The position numbers and the translations under genes are program-made. Shown in pieces: positions 15,567-23,926 of a stretch of 64,000 nt of DNA; the stretch's first letter is position 1; the number at the start of each line of letters is the position of its first letter. Source of the DNA: Glycomyces sambucus (GTDB taxonomy: Bacteria > Actinomycetota > Actinomycetes > Mycobacteriales > Micromonosporaceae); NCBI RefSeq assembly GCF_900102815.1, contig NZ_FNGF01000006.1, forward strand, positions 1 through 64,000, written 5' to 3'. The notes beneath the pieces are model-generated. The model worked only from the letters and a program-made list of their open reading frames with translations. It searched no databases and had not been told where the DNA came from.

Positions 15567-16382
15567 ATGACCTCCTGGGAATGGGACGAGACGCTGTACG
15601 CCGGCGCGGCAGTCCACTACGGCAACGGCCGCATACCGTACCCCGCCGCGCTGGCCGAGGCGGTGCGCGACGCCCTCGGGCTCGACGGCACCGGGCGGCT
15701 CCTCGACGTCGGGTGCGGGCCCGGATCGCTCACCGTGCTCCTGGCGCCCCTGTTCGCCGAGGCGGTCGGCGTCGACGCCGACCCCGGCATGATCGCCGAG
15801 GCGCGGCTCAAGGCGCCCGGCATCCACTGGCAGCACCTGCGGGCCGAGCGGCTGCCCGCCGACCTGGGGACGTTCCGGGTCGCCTCGTTCGCGCAGTCCT
15901 TCCACTGGATGGACCGCGACCTCGTCGCGAAGCGGGTGCGCCCGATGCTCTGCCCCGAGGGGGCGTGGATCCACATCGGAGCGACCACGCACCGCGGCAT
16001 GGACTCCGATGAGCCGCTGCCGCTCCCGTCCCCGCCGTGGGAGGCGGTCGAAGCGCTCGTCCGGCGCTACCTCGGGCCCGTGCGCCGCGCCGGGCAGGGG
16101 GTGCTCCCGGACGGGACCGCGGGGGGCGAGGACGAGGTGATGCGCCGGGCCGGGTTCTCCGGGCCCGAGGTGATCAGCGTGGGCGAAGGGCGTGTGGCCG
16201 TGCGGAGCGAGGACGAGATCGTCGCCTCGGTGTTCTCGCTGTCGAGCTCGGCGCCGCACCTGTTCGGCGACCGGCTCGCGGCGTTCGAGGCGGATCTGCG
16301 CGCGGTGCTGCGGGAGGCGGTCCCGGACGGGCGCTTCGCGGAGCGGTTCCGCGACATCGGGATCTCCGTCTGGCGCCCGTGA
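15567..16382 (+). CDS. Class I SAM-dependent methyltransferase
   Basis: A 271-residue protein with the SAM-binding motif I LLDVGCGPGSLT at about residues 45-56, the acidic end of strand 2 (VGVDADPGM) and a Methyltransf_11/25-type core. The post-core FAQSFHWMDRD fits small-molecule methyltransferases. Substrate unknown. A TAGGCT box (15554-15559) ends seven bases before the ATG, with no ribosome site, consistent with leaderless transcription. There is no operon partner. Confidence 0.88.
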   Translation: MTSWEWDETLYAGAAVHYGNGRIPYPAALAEAVRDALGLDGTGRLLDVGCGPGSLTVLLAPLFAEAVGVDADPGMIAEARLKAPGIHWQHLRAERLPADLGTFRVASFAQSFHWMDRDLVAKRVRPMLCPEGAWIHIGATTHRGMDSDEPLPLPSPPWEAVEALVRRYLGPVRRAGQGVLPDGTAGGEDEVMRRAGFSGPEVISVGEGRVAVRSEDEIVASVFSLSSSAPHLFGDRLAAFEADLRAVLREAVPDGRFAERFRDIGISVWRP

Positions 16383-16401
16383 CCGGCACCCGTAAAGACT
16401 G

Positions 16402-16415
16402 TTGGCACGCTCCCA
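16402..16415. promoter_or_regulatory. CebR-box-like operator upstream of the CBM2 gene
   Basis: TTGGCACGCTCCCA matches 11 of 14 positions of the actinobacterial cellulose-utilisation operator TGGGAGCGCTCCCA bound by the LacI-family repressor CebR. It lies 91 bases before the start of a secreted cellulose-binding protein, where such control would make sense. The stretch after it (16425-16460) is unusually AT-rich. Confidence 0.45.
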
Positions 16416-16505
16416 CGGACAGGCAAACCATGATATTTATTGATATCGATAGATTAGGTCTTCCGCAGTCGGGTTGGGATGCGGACCGAGCAGAGGAGAT
16501 TCTGC

Positions 16506-17690
16506 ATGGCTTCCATGCCGACCCGGCCGCGGCGCCTCGCCGCGGCCGTCGCCCTGTCAGCGGCCGTCGCCGCCGGCACGATCGCGATCGTCGCGGCGGG
16601 CCCGGCGCACGCCGTGGGCTGCCAGGCGCTCGACTACCGGGTGGTGAGCGACTGGGGCTCGGGCCACCAGGCCGCCGTCTCCCTCACCGCCGAGGACGGC
16701 GCCGTGAACGGCTGGGAGATCGAGTTCCAGCTCCGGCCCGGCGCCCAGGTCCAGAGCGCCTGGAACGTCGACTGGTCGCAGTCCGGCACCGCGTTCACCG
16801 GCGCCGACGTGGGCTGGAACGCGACCGTCGGCGCGGGCCAGACCCGCGAGCTGTTCGGCCTCGTCGTCTCCGGCGCGGGCGCCGAGCCGACCGAGTTCAC
16901 CCTCAACGGCGTCGACTGCGGCACCGTCGAGGAGCCCACCGAGACCCCCAGCGACGATCCGACCGAGACGCCCACCGAGGACCCGACCGACCCGCCGACC
17001 GATCCCCCCGAGCCCGGCGAGTGCCCGGCCGGGGCCGTCTGCGACGGCTTCGAGAACCAGACCGGGACCGTCCCGGGCGGGGCGTGGAGCGTCGGCGCGC
17101 CCGACTGCACCGGCAGCGGCGCCGCCGCGGTGGACTCCACTGTGGCCAACGGCGGCGGCAAGTCGATCCGCGTCGACGGCGGTGCGACCTACTGCAACCA
17201 CGTGTTCGTCGGGCGCACCTTGCCCGCCGACGCCGACTGGTTCCGCGTCTACATGCGCCACACCACGGCCCAGCCCGCCAACCACACCACGATGATCGCG
17301 ATGCAGGACCGCAACGACGCCAACTCCGATCTGCGCCTGGGCGGCCAGAACTCGATGCTCCAGTGGAACCGCGAGTCCGACGACGCCACCCTCCCCGAGC
17401 AGAGCCCGGCCGGCGTCGCCCTGAGCGAGCCGTTCCCGGTGAACACGTGGATCTGCGTCGAGTACCGGATCACCGGCGGCACCCTCACCACCTGGGTCGA
17501 CGGCGACCCCGTCACCGGGCTGACCGCTGACGGCACGCCCACCCACGACGTCGACTCCCAGTGGCTCTCCAAGCCCTCCTGGAACCCCGACCTCGCGGAC
17601 CTGCGCCTGGGCTGGGAGAGCTACGGCAACGACGCCGACACCGTCTGGTACGACGACGTCGCCTTCGGCCCCGACAGGATCGGCTGCTGA
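16506..17690 (+). CDS. Secreted CBM2 protein with Cip1-like domain
   Basis: A 394-residue exported protein. The ATG at 16506 has AGGAG upstream. The signal peptide is residues 1-36 (cut after AHA). Residues 37-140 form a family 2 cellulose-binding module bounded by Cys (VGCQALDYRV, then NGVDCG). Residues ~141-172 are a Thr/Pro/Asp/Glu linker. Residues ~173-394 form a Cip1-like jelly-roll domain (CDGFENQTG, WSVGAPDCTG, YCNHVFVGR, VWYDDVAFG). Cip1-type proteins are co-induced with cellulases, and some have lyase activity on uronic-acid polymers. This one probably acts on plant cell wall material. The CebR-like box upstream fits this role. Confidence 0.85.
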   Translation: MASMPTRPRRLAAAVALSAAVAAGTIAIVAAGPAHAVGCQALDYRVVSDWGSGHQAAVSLTAEDGAVNGWEIEFQLRPGAQVQSAWNVDWSQSGTAFTGADVGWNATVGAGQTRELFGLVVSGAGAEPTEFTLNGVDCGTVEEPTETPSDDPTETPTEDPTDPPTDPPEPGECPAGAVCDGFENQTGTVPGGAWSVGAPDCTGSGAAAVDSTVANGGGKSIRVDGGATYCNHVFVGRTLPADADWFRVYMRHTTAQPANHTTMIAMQDRNDANSDLRLGGQNSMLQWNRESDDATLPEQSPAGVALSEPFPVNTWICVEYRITGGTLTTWVDGDPVTGLTADGTPTHDVDSQWLSKPSWNPDLADLRLGWESYGNDADTVWYDDVAFGPDRIGC

Positions 17691-17698
17691 ACCCGCAC

Positions 17699-17731
17699 CC
17701 CCGCCCCGCCGCATCCGGCGGCGGGGCGGGG
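17699..17731. terminator. Bidirectional GC hairpin between convergent genes
   Basis: Perfect 14-bp stem (17699-17712 with 17718-17731), loop atccg, in the 41-bp gap between the CBM2-Cip1 gene and the opposing membrane gene. Its right arm ends at the base next to that gene's stop codon. Confidence 0.8.
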
Positions 17732-18169
17732 TCAGTCCCGCGCGCGGAACCGGGCCGAGGCCCACGGGGCGAGCTGCACCGCGCCCCAGGCGATCTCCAC
17801 CACGAGGAAGGCCCACAGGAGGTCCGGGGCGCCGTGGGCGAGGGCGTTCGCCATCCACAGCGAGAAGAGGACGCGGGCGGCGGCGTCGAACAGGCCGTGG
17901 AGGCGCTGCGGGCGCACGAGGCGCAGCAGGGACCACACCACGACCACCGAGCCCATGAGGTTGGCGTACAGGACCTGCATCGGGTCGAGGCCGGGGAACG
18001 CCGCGAGGCCGAGGGACCCGCTCAGGGCGTTCAGGCCGGCGTGGACGAGCGCGAGGGTCCAGGGCGTGGCGAACCCGGCCGTGACGGCCAGGTCGTAGGT
18101 GGCGCTGGCGCGGACCACGGTGAGGTACGAGAGGCGTTGCGGCGCAGTGGTCGCGATGAGGGTCGACAT
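17732..18169 (-). CDS. Small four-helix membrane protein under MerR control
   Basis: A 145-residue protein with hydrophobic segments at about residues 15-55, 62-85 and 93-135 (three or four helices) and conserved-looking PWTLALVHAGLNALSG. No function is known to me. It is divergent from a MerR-type regulator, and its promoter has the long spacer and central palindrome typical of MerR activation, so it is probably that regulator's target. The start is ATG 18169. Confidence 0.75.
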   Translation of the reverse strand: MSTLIATTAPQRLSYLTVVRASATYDLAVTAGFATPWTLALVHAGLNALSGSLGLAAFPGLDPMQVLYANLMGSVVVVWSLLRLVRPQRLHGLFDAAARVLFSLWMANALAHGAPDLLWAFLVVEIAWGAVQLAPWASARFRARD

Positions 18170-18195
18170 GGTGTCTCCGTTCGTTCGGTCGCGCT

Positions 18196-18227
18196 ACCGT
18201 AAACGGTGGAGTGCACTCCAGTGTCAA
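18196..18227 (-). promoter_or_regulatory. MerR-type promoter with a long spacer and central palindrome
   Basis: On the minus strand TTGACA (18227-18222) and TACGGT (18201-18196) are 20 bases apart, longer than the normal 17. The spacer contains the perfect 14-bp palindrome TGGAGTGCACTCCA (18207-18220). MerR proteins activate such promoters by twisting the DNA. It drives the membrane gene and overlaps the region before the merR-type gene. Confidence 0.75.
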
Positions 18228-18244
18228 GTCGAGAGGAGCGGCCC

Positions 18245-18637
18245 GTGCGGATCGGGGAGCTGTCGGAGCGGTCGGGGCTGAGCCGGGACGCGATCCGGTT
18301 CTACGAGCGGATCGGACTGGTCGAGTCGCACCGGTCCCCCAACGGGTACCGGGACTTCGGCGACGAGACCCTGCCGTGGCTCGACTACGTGCGCACGGCC
18401 CAGCGGCTCGGGTTCTCGCTCGCGGAGATCGCGCGGCACGGGGCCGAGGTGCGCCTGGCGCCGGACCCGACGGCGGCCCTGTCGGCCCTGTTCGCGGAGC
18501 GGATCGCCGCGGTCGACGCGAAGATGGCCGAGCTCGCGGCGCTGCGCGCCGAACTCGCCGAGCGGGCCGGCACGGGCTGTCCGCTCGAACCGGACCGGGT
18601 CAGATCGGCGCGGGCCGGATCGCGGCGGGCCGGATAG
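18245..18637 (+). CDS. MerR-family transcription regulator
   Basis: A 130-residue regulator: N-terminal winged helix (MRIGELSERSGLSRDAIRFYERIGLV), RSPNGYRDF wing, TAQRLGFSLAEIA second helix pair, then a long dimerisation helix (residues ~75-112). One Cys near residue 117 (TGCPLEPDR) is not enough to identify a metal or redox class. The start GTG at 18245 has GAGAGGAGC upstream; the longer frame from 18206 overlaps the operator. The last ~15 residues are Arg/Ala/Gly-rich and encoded by short direct repeats that continue past the stop, so the tail may vary. Confidence 0.9.
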   Translation: MRIGELSERSGLSRDAIRFYERIGLVESHRSPNGYRDFGDETLPWLDYVRTAQRLGFSLAEIARHGAEVRLAPDPTAALSALFAERIAAVDAKMAELAALRAELAERAGTGCPLEPDRVRSARAGSRRAG

Positions 18638-18717
18638 CGGTGGATCGGGTAGCGGCCGTTCAGATCGCGACGGCGCGATAGCAGCGGTTCAGCAGCGGCG
18701 GTTCAGTCCTCGACCCC

Positions 18718-19704
18718 TCAGTCCTCAGCCGTTCCGTCCTCGACCGTTCCGTCCTCGACCGTGAGGACGGTCTTGCCGCGGGACTCGCCGGCCCGGATGC
18801 GGGCGAGTGCGGCCGCGGCGTCCGCAAGCGGCGCTTCGTGGTCGATGCGGAACCGCAGCTGTCCTCTCTGGACGGAGTCGGCGAGGGACGCGAGGGTCGC
18901 GGGCCGGGCGTTCGCGTACAGGTTCGAGCCGCGCAGGCCGCGGGAGGCGAGGAGTTCGGCGTCCACGGCCCCGTTGGCGGAGACGATCGCGCCGTTCGGC
19001 TTGAGCAGCCCGGCGATCGCCTCGATCTGGGCCGGGCCGGAGACCAGGTCCACGATCGCGTCGATCCCGTCCGGGTGGGCCTCGCCGACCTGCTCGGCCG
19101 TGGGCCCGGCGGTGTAGTCGACGGTCTCGGCGGCGCCGAGGCTCCGCAGCAGCGCGGCCGTCTCAGGGTCGGTCGTGGCGATGACGCGGATGCCCTGGGC
19201 CGCCGCGAGCTGCACCGCGGCCTGGCCGACGCCCCCGGACGCGCCGTTGACGAGCAGGCACTGGCCCGGCCCGGCGCCGGTGCCCTCCACGAAGTCGTGG
19301 GCGGCGGCCCCGGCCGTGGGCAGGGCCGCGCCGGTCGCGAAGTCGAGCTTGTCGGGGAGGCGGGCGAGCTTGGCGGCCTTGGTGATCGCGTACTCGGCGT
19401 AGGAGCCGCGGCCGGTCTTGACGTCCATGAACTGGCCGAAGACGCGATCGCCCGGCTCGAAGCGCGGGTCGGTGAGGTCGGGCTCCCCGGCGCTGACGAC
19501 GGTGCCGGCGCCGTCGGAGCCGAGCACGAGCGGGAACTCGTGGTGGACCGCGTCGCGCATGGCGCCCTCGACGACCTTCCAGTCGAACGGGTTGACGCCC
19601 GCGGCGGCGATCTTGACGAGGACTTCCCCGGGGCCGGGTTCGGGGACGGGGAGGTCGGTGAGGCTCGGCTCGGTGTGGAAGTCGGTGACGACGACGGCGC
19701 GCAT
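18718..19704 (-). CDS. Quinone oxidoreductase-like MDR family dehydrogenase
   Basis: A 328-residue zinc-free medium-chain dehydrogenase: N-terminal GroES-like domain (AAAGVNPFDWKVVEG, LGSDGAGTVVSAG) and Rossmann domain with NGASGGVGQAAVQLA at about residues 153-167. NADPH-dependent reduction of quinones or enones is the usual activity. The last residues are VEDGTVEDGTAED, encoded by a 15-bp tandem repeat at the 3' end that may vary between strains. It is convergent with the merR-type gene. The start ATG at 19704 is supported by the family N-terminus. Confidence 0.9.
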   Translation of the reverse strand: MRAVVVTDFHTEPSLTDLPVPEPGPGEVLVKIAAAGVNPFDWKVVEGAMRDAVHHEFPLVLGSDGAGTVVSAGEPDLTDPRFEPGDRVFGQFMDVKTGRGSYAEYAITKAAKLARLPDKLDFATGAALPTAGAAAHDFVEGTGAGPGQCLLVNGASGGVGQAAVQLAAAQGIRVIATTDPETAALLRSLGAAETVDYTAGPTAEQVGEAHPDGIDAIVDLVSGPAQIEAIAGLLKPNGAIVSANGAVDAELLASRGLRGSNLYANARPATLASLADSVQRGQLRFRIDHEAPLADAAAALARIRAGESRGKTVLTVEDGTVEDGTAED

Positions 19705-19964
19705 CTCGTGGGTCCCCTCGGTTGGCCCGGCGGGCGCCCGGCTGCGCCCGGCCTGAATCTACACCGGTGCGTACCCCGATGCGGCCGTTCGAATGCCGCT
19801 GACACCGAACGCTTTCACCCCCAAGGGGATCGACGCATACCAATCGGGGCGTTTCGCCAGCGCACGAGGGCCTTGTACGCTTCATCGTGGACACGGCCCC
19901 CCTCCGCCGTCCCCTGTGCGAACGCGTCCGCCCCTGCCCTGCCGACCCCTCGGAGGAGACCCCC

Positions 19965-20588
19965 ATGCGTGCTCGGACGGACCGCGGCGTGCTCCGCGGA
20001 CGGATCCACGGCCGCTCGCTCCTGGCCCTCGTCGCCGTCGCCGCGCTCGTCTCGGCGGTCGCGGTCTGGCAGTTCGGGTCGCTGCGCGACGAGCACGACC
20101 CCGACGTGGCCGGGGCCGACCAGCCCGACCGGCCGCGGTACACCGAGTCGGCCGAGAGCCCAACCCCGAGCGCCCCGGTCTCGCCGTCGCTCACCCCCGA
20201 GTCCTCCGCGGTCCCGGAGACGAGCGGCGCGCCGGATCCGGGCTCGGAGGAGGCCGCGACCAGCGCGGCGAGCGAGGCGGCGGTGACCGGGCCGCAGTGC
20301 ACGGCCTCGCTGGAGCTCGACGACGAGTGGTCGGGCTCGATCTCGGTGGACGTGGAGGTCGCGAACACCGGAACCGAGCCGATCGACGGCTGGGAGGTCG
20401 TCCTCGACCTCGCGGGGCTGGAAGTGACCGGGCTCTGGGGGCTCGACCACCTGGACGGAGACCGCTACGGCGACATCATGTTCAACGCCGGCATCGACCC
20501 AGGGTCGAGCGTCGGCCCGAGCTTCCAGGCCGAGGTCGAGGGCGAGTGGTCGCTCCCGGCGACCGTCCCGTGCACGCCGGAGGCGTGA
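19965..20588 (+). CDS. Membrane-anchored CBM2 protein without catalytic domain
   Basis: A 207-residue protein with Arg-rich cytosolic residues 1-22, one membrane helix (SLLALVAVAALVSAVAVW, about 23-40), a Ser/Pro/Glu linker (~45-108) and a C-terminal family 2 cellulose-binding-type module (QCTASLEL ... ATVPC) whose two Cys could form the typical disulfide. No catalytic domain is present. It could tether the cell to polysaccharide or sense it. The ATG at 19965 follows GGAGGAG; an in-frame GTG at 19887 would add a non-homologous head. Confidence 0.8.
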   Translation: MRARTDRGVLRGRIHGRSLLALVAVAALVSAVAVWQFGSLRDEHDPDVAGADQPDRPRYTESAESPTPSAPVSPSLTPESSAVPETSGAPDPGSEEAATSAASEAAVTGPQCTASLELDDEWSGSISVDVEVANTGTEPIDGWEVVLDLAGLEVTGLWGLDHLDGDRYGDIMFNAGIDPGSSVGPSFQAEVEGEWSLPATVPCTPEA

Positions 20589-20621
20589 GCCGGGGCAGGT
20601 CCCGGCCTGCGGATCGGGGCG

Positions 20622-21095
20622 CTAGGCGGTCAGGGTGGTCGGGTCGTGGCGGACCGGGAAGTTCACCGAGTTGGCGATGAAGCAGGTCTTGTTGGCGTCG
20701 TGGTGGAGCTCGGCGGCGCGTTCGGCGTGCGCGGGGTCGGCGAGGGTGACGACCGGGTGGAGGACCACCTCGGTGAAGCGGCCGCTGTAGCCGCCCTCCT
20801 CGGTCATGGTGCCGGTGGCGGCGTCCTCGTAGGCGGTGACGGCGATCTTCTCGCGGGCGCACAGCGACATGAAGGTGAGCATGTGGCACTGGGAGAGCGA
20901 GGCGAGGAGGAGTTCCTCGGGGTTCCAGCGGTCCTTCTGGCCGCGGAACGCGGGGTCGGCGCTGCCCTGGATGAGCGGCTTGCCGGGGGTGGCGATGTCG
21001 TGGTCGCGCCCGTAGCCGAGGTACGAGGCGGTGCCCTTGCCGGTGTTGCCGGTCCAGGTGACGGTGACTTCGTAGTGGTGCTCGCGGCCGGTCAT
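20622..21095 (-). CDS. OsmC-family peroxiredoxin-like protein
   Basis: A 157-residue OsmC/Ohr fold protein. Both redox cysteines are present: C70 in SLSQCHMLTF and C138 in NKTCFIANSV, with the family's GGxDxAWNPEELL-type segment as DRWNPEELLLAS. These proteins reduce organic hydroperoxides with thiols. The start ATG at 21095 has GGAAGGAG upstream; the longer frame to 21155 lacks one. No regulator is adjacent. Confidence 0.92.
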   Translation of the reverse strand: MTGREHHYEVTVTWTGNTGKGTASYLGYGRDHDIATPGKPLIQGSADPAFRGQKDRWNPEELLLASLSQCHMLTFMSLCAREKIAVTAYEDAATGTMTEEGGYSGRFTEVVLHPVVTLADPAHAERAAELHHDANKTCFIANSVNFPVRHDPTTLTA

Positions 21096-21201
21096 GGCGG
21101 CTCCTTCCGGGTCGACGGTGCCTCTTCTTGACAGTGGGATTTCGCAGCTGTGCATCTTCGTCTGAGCGAATCGTAGCCGGGGGCGGGGCGCGGCGGCCGG
21201 T

Positions 21202-22347
21202 TCAGGAACCGGGCAGCAGGACGGTCTCGTGGTCGGGGAGCTTGTCCCACCAGTGGCGGTGGCGGCGGTAGACGTCGGGCTCGCGGTCGGCGAGGAGCGC
21301 GGTGAGGCCCTTGGCCTCGGCGGCGAGGGCGTCCCAGACGTCGTCGGGGAGCGGGTGGAACGCGGTGGCCTCGATGCCGCCCTCGACGGTGCGCCAGACG
21401 CCGGCGGCGAAGCCGTCGACCAGGAGCATGGGGAGGACGTCGCCGTTGTTGCGGATGAGGGTGGTCCGGTAGTCGGGCGGGACGGTGCGGCCGCGGTCGT
21501 GGAAGGCGAGGAACACGTTGTCCCACATGGCCATCAGGCGGGGCGGGGCGGGAACGTCCTCGTCGGGGAGGGCGGCGCCGGGGAGGTCGTACAGGACCTC
21601 CCCGTTCGGGCCCTGGTAGAGCTCCAGGTCGAGGGTGGCGACGGCCTGCTTGACGCGGGCGCGCTGGACCATCGCGAACTGGGCGACGTCGGCGATGGCG
21701 ACGGGGCCGAAGCCCTCGATGTGGCGGCGGACGAGGGTGGCGAGCGCGGCGTCGGCGGCGTCGGGGTCGCGGAGGGTCGGCTGGTCGGGGAGGGCCGCGT
21801 AGGAGACGGTGTCGGCGAAGCTCCAGGGGCCGCCGGTGGGGACGCGCAGGAGGGGCGCGTACTGGCGGATGCCGGGCCAGACCTGCTTGGCGGTGTCGGG
21901 GCCGAGCCGTCCGGCGAGCCAGTCCTCGCATTCGCGGGCGGTGCGGACCTCGCCGTCGGCGAAGAGGGCGGCGAAGAGGTCGTCGGCGAGCGCGGCGGCC
22001 TCGGGGCCGGTGATGCCGGACTTGGCGATGCGGCCGCCGAGCTTGGCGGCGTAGAGGGAGGGCTCGGTGGCCTCGCGGAAGGGCCGGTACTCGTCGGCGG
22101 CGACGGCGTGGAGGGTCATGCGCACGGGGTTGCCGCGCAGGACGCGGCGGTCGGCGTAGGCGGCGTCGAGGTCGGCGGGGTCGAAGCCGGCGACGCGGTT
22201 CCACAGCCCGATGTACGGCGAGACCGGGGACTGGGCCTGGACGGCGACCGCGCCGCGGATCGCGGAGGCGGCGTCGGTGTCGGCGCGGACCAGGAGGGAC
22301 TGGCGGTCGAGGGTGGCGCGGTTCAGCCGCCGGGTCGTGAGCTGCAT
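21202..22347 (-). CDS. AlkZ-like DNA glycosylase (HTH_42 winged-helix family)
   Basis: A 381-residue protein of the winged-helix family that includes AlkZ, the azinomycin self-resistance glycosylase, and YcaQ/AlkX. The catalytic Gln-x-Gln motif is present as QAQSP, with Q37 and Q39 at the positions reported for AlkZ. Further family landmarks are LWNRV, GNPVRMTLHAV, FGPVAIADVAQF and the C-terminal LPMLLVDGFAAGVWR. Enzymes with QxQ remove bulky N-alkylpurines and can unhook interstrand crosslinks. It stands alone here, with no biosynthetic cluster next to it, so a general repair or resistance role is more likely than producer self-protection. Confidence 0.85.
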   Translation of the reverse strand: MQLTTRRLNRATLDRQSLLVRADTDAASAIRGAVAVQAQSPVSPYIGLWNRVAGFDPADLDAAYADRRVLRGNPVRMTLHAVAADEYRPFREATEPSLYAAKLGGRIAKSGITGPEAAALADDLFAALFADGEVRTARECEDWLAGRLGPDTAKQVWPGIRQYAPLLRVPTGGPWSFADTVSYAALPDQPTLRDPDAADAALATLVRRHIEGFGPVAIADVAQFAMVQRARVKQAVATLDLELYQGPNGEVLYDLPGAALPDEDVPAPPRLMAMWDNVFLAFHDRGRTVPPDYRTTLIRNNGDVLPMLLVDGFAAGVWRTVEGGIEATAFHPLPDDVWDALAAEAKGLTALLADREPDVYRRHRHWWDKLPDHETVLLPGS

Positions 22348-22398
22348 GGTCAGAGGCTAGCGGCCGGGGCCGACAGGAGGAGGCGGGGGCCGCCGGCC

Positions 22399-23232
22399 TC
22401 AGCGCGCGGCGAGGTACTGGGCGAAGGTCATCGGGGGCGTGCCGGTGAGGGCTTCGACCTCGCCGGGGGCGGAGGCGAAGCGGCCTTCGCGGACGGAGGT
22501 GAACATGCTCGCGTACGCCTCGATGAGCCAGTCGGGTTCGCCGTCGGCCTTGAGGCGGGCGCGGTAGTCGGCGTCCTCAACGGGCGTGTAGCGGACCGCG
22601 GTACCGGTGGCCCGCGAGGCCGCGGCGGCGATCGCCTCGCCCGTGGCGTCGACCGGGCCGGTCAGCTCCACGACCCCCTCGGTCCCGGCCAGGACGAGCG
22701 CGGCGAGCGCGCGCGAGACGTCGTCCCTGGCGATGAGCGACATGCCCGCACCGCCGAGCGGCAGTGCGAGTTCGCCGGTGCGCTGGGCCTCCTCGAGCCA
22801 GGTGTCGGCGAAGAAGTCGGCGAACACCGAGGTGCGGGCCACGCAGTGCGGGCGGTCCTGGAGGAGCGCTTCGGTGGCGCGGTGGCCGGGCGCGTAGTAG
22901 AAGCCCGTCGCGGGGTCCGCGTCGAGGATGCCGGTGTAGACGATCCGGCCGACGCCGGCCGCGTCGGCGGCGGCGAGGACGTTGCGGTGGTGGCGCACCA
23001 TGGTCTCGGCGAGGCCGTCGCTGGAGACCACCACGAGTGTGTCGAGGCCGCGCATCGCGGCTTCGAGGGAGGCGGGGTCGTCGTAGTCGGCGCGGCGGGC
23101 CTCCAGGCCGGGCGCGGGCGGGACGGCCTCGGGGCGGCGGGCCAGCGCGGCCACGTCGTCGCGGCCCGCTGCCAGCAGGTGCCGCACGGTCCCGGAGCCC
23201 ACGCCCCCGGTCGCCCCGGTGATGCCGATCAT
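22399..23232 (-). CDS. NmrA-like NAD(P)-binding oxidoreductase
   Basis: A 277-residue atypical SDR with the nucleotide loop GATGGVG at residues 5-11, Arg at ALARRPE (NADP preference) and no Tyr-x3-Lys pair. The C-terminal half resembles azoreductase/QorB-type members (FFADTWLEEA, PVDATGEAIA). Substrate unknown. The start ATG at 23232 follows GAAGGGGACGAG. It lies 52 bases upstream of the AlkZ-like gene on the same strand and may share its transcript. Confidence 0.85.
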   Translation of the reverse strand: MIGITGATGGVGSGTVRHLLAAGRDDVAALARRPEAVPPAPGLEARRADYDDPASLEAAMRGLDTLVVVSSDGLAETMVRHHRNVLAAADAAGVGRIVYTGILDADPATGFYYAPGHRATEALLQDRPHCVARTSVFADFFADTWLEEAQRTGELALPLGGAGMSLIARDDVSRALAALVLAGTEGVVELTGPVDATGEAIAAAASRATGTAVRYTPVEDADYRARLKADGEPDWLIEAYASMFTSVREGRFASAPGEVEALTGTPPMTFAQYLAAR

Positions 23233-23288
23233 CTCGTCCCCTTCGTGCCGCCCGGTCCTTCGAGGCGCAACTGTAGCGGGACGCGATC

Positions 23289-23315
23289 GGGGCCGGGCCC
23301 TGCCGGCCCGGCCCC
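23289..23315 (-). terminator. GC hairpin after the AHSA1 gene
   Basis: Perfect 11-bp stem (23289-23299 with 23305-23315), five-base loop, 15 bases beyond the stop codon of the minus-strand gene at 23330. Confidence 0.7.
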
Positions 23316-23329
23316 GAACCCCGGGGAGG

Positions 23330-23758
23330 TCACATCTTCGCCACGTACTCCGCGCAGGACTGGAGGAGCAGCTCGCTGCCCTGCTTGGACATGTCGTGGG
23401 CCTCCTGGGTCTCCAGCGTCTGCGTCAGGACCAGGCGCGTGCGGTCGCCGCCGAGGTCGGTCAGGTCCAGGCGCATGACCTCTTCGCTGCCGCCGGGAAC
23501 GTCCATGCCCATGACCAGGTACTCGTTCTCGGCCACGTCGATGTAGCGGCCGGTGATCGGGAACTCCTGGCCGTCGGGGGTGACGACGGTGGCGGTGTAC
23601 TTGCCGCCGGGCCGCACGTCGAGCTCGACGGAGCCGGGCTTGGAGTAGCTCCACGCCTCGTAGTGCGGGTTCTCGGTCCACGCGGTCCAGACGGTGCTGA
23701 CGGGCACGTCGACCTCGGCGGTGAGGGTGTAGGTGTAGCCGTTCTCGTTGGCGGTCAT
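23330..23758 (-). CDS. SRPBCC/AHSA1-family ligand-binding protein
   Basis: A 142-residue START-like fold: VPVSTVWTAWTENPHYEAWSY at the N-terminus, VRPGGKYTATVVTPDGQEFPITGRY, and a C-terminal helix (SKQGSELLLQSCAEYVAKM). AHSA1 proteins bind hydrophobic ligands or protein clients; the function of small bacterial members is mostly unknown. The start ATG at 23758 follows GGGAGAACGAG. It is divergent from the caspase-DivIVA gene. Confidence 0.87.
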   Translation of the reverse strand: MTANENGYTYTLTAEVDVPVSTVWTAWTENPHYEAWSYSKPGSVELDVRPGGKYTATVVTPDGQEFPITGRYIDVAENEYLVMGMDVPGGSEEVMRLDLTDLGGDRTRLVLTQTLETQEAHDMSKQGSELLLQSCAEYVAKM

Positions 23759-23926
23759 CTCGTTCTCCCGTGTTCGGTGCTTGCTGCTTATGCCGGTGTA
23801 GACGGGGCGGCCCGCGCGGATTCATCGCACCTCCCGGAATCTTTTCTCCGCCCCTGCTCAGCGCGGTCGCCGGGCCGGTGGCGGGGGTCTGCGAACATGG
23901 AGTCACCCTCTGGAACGGAGCGCGCG

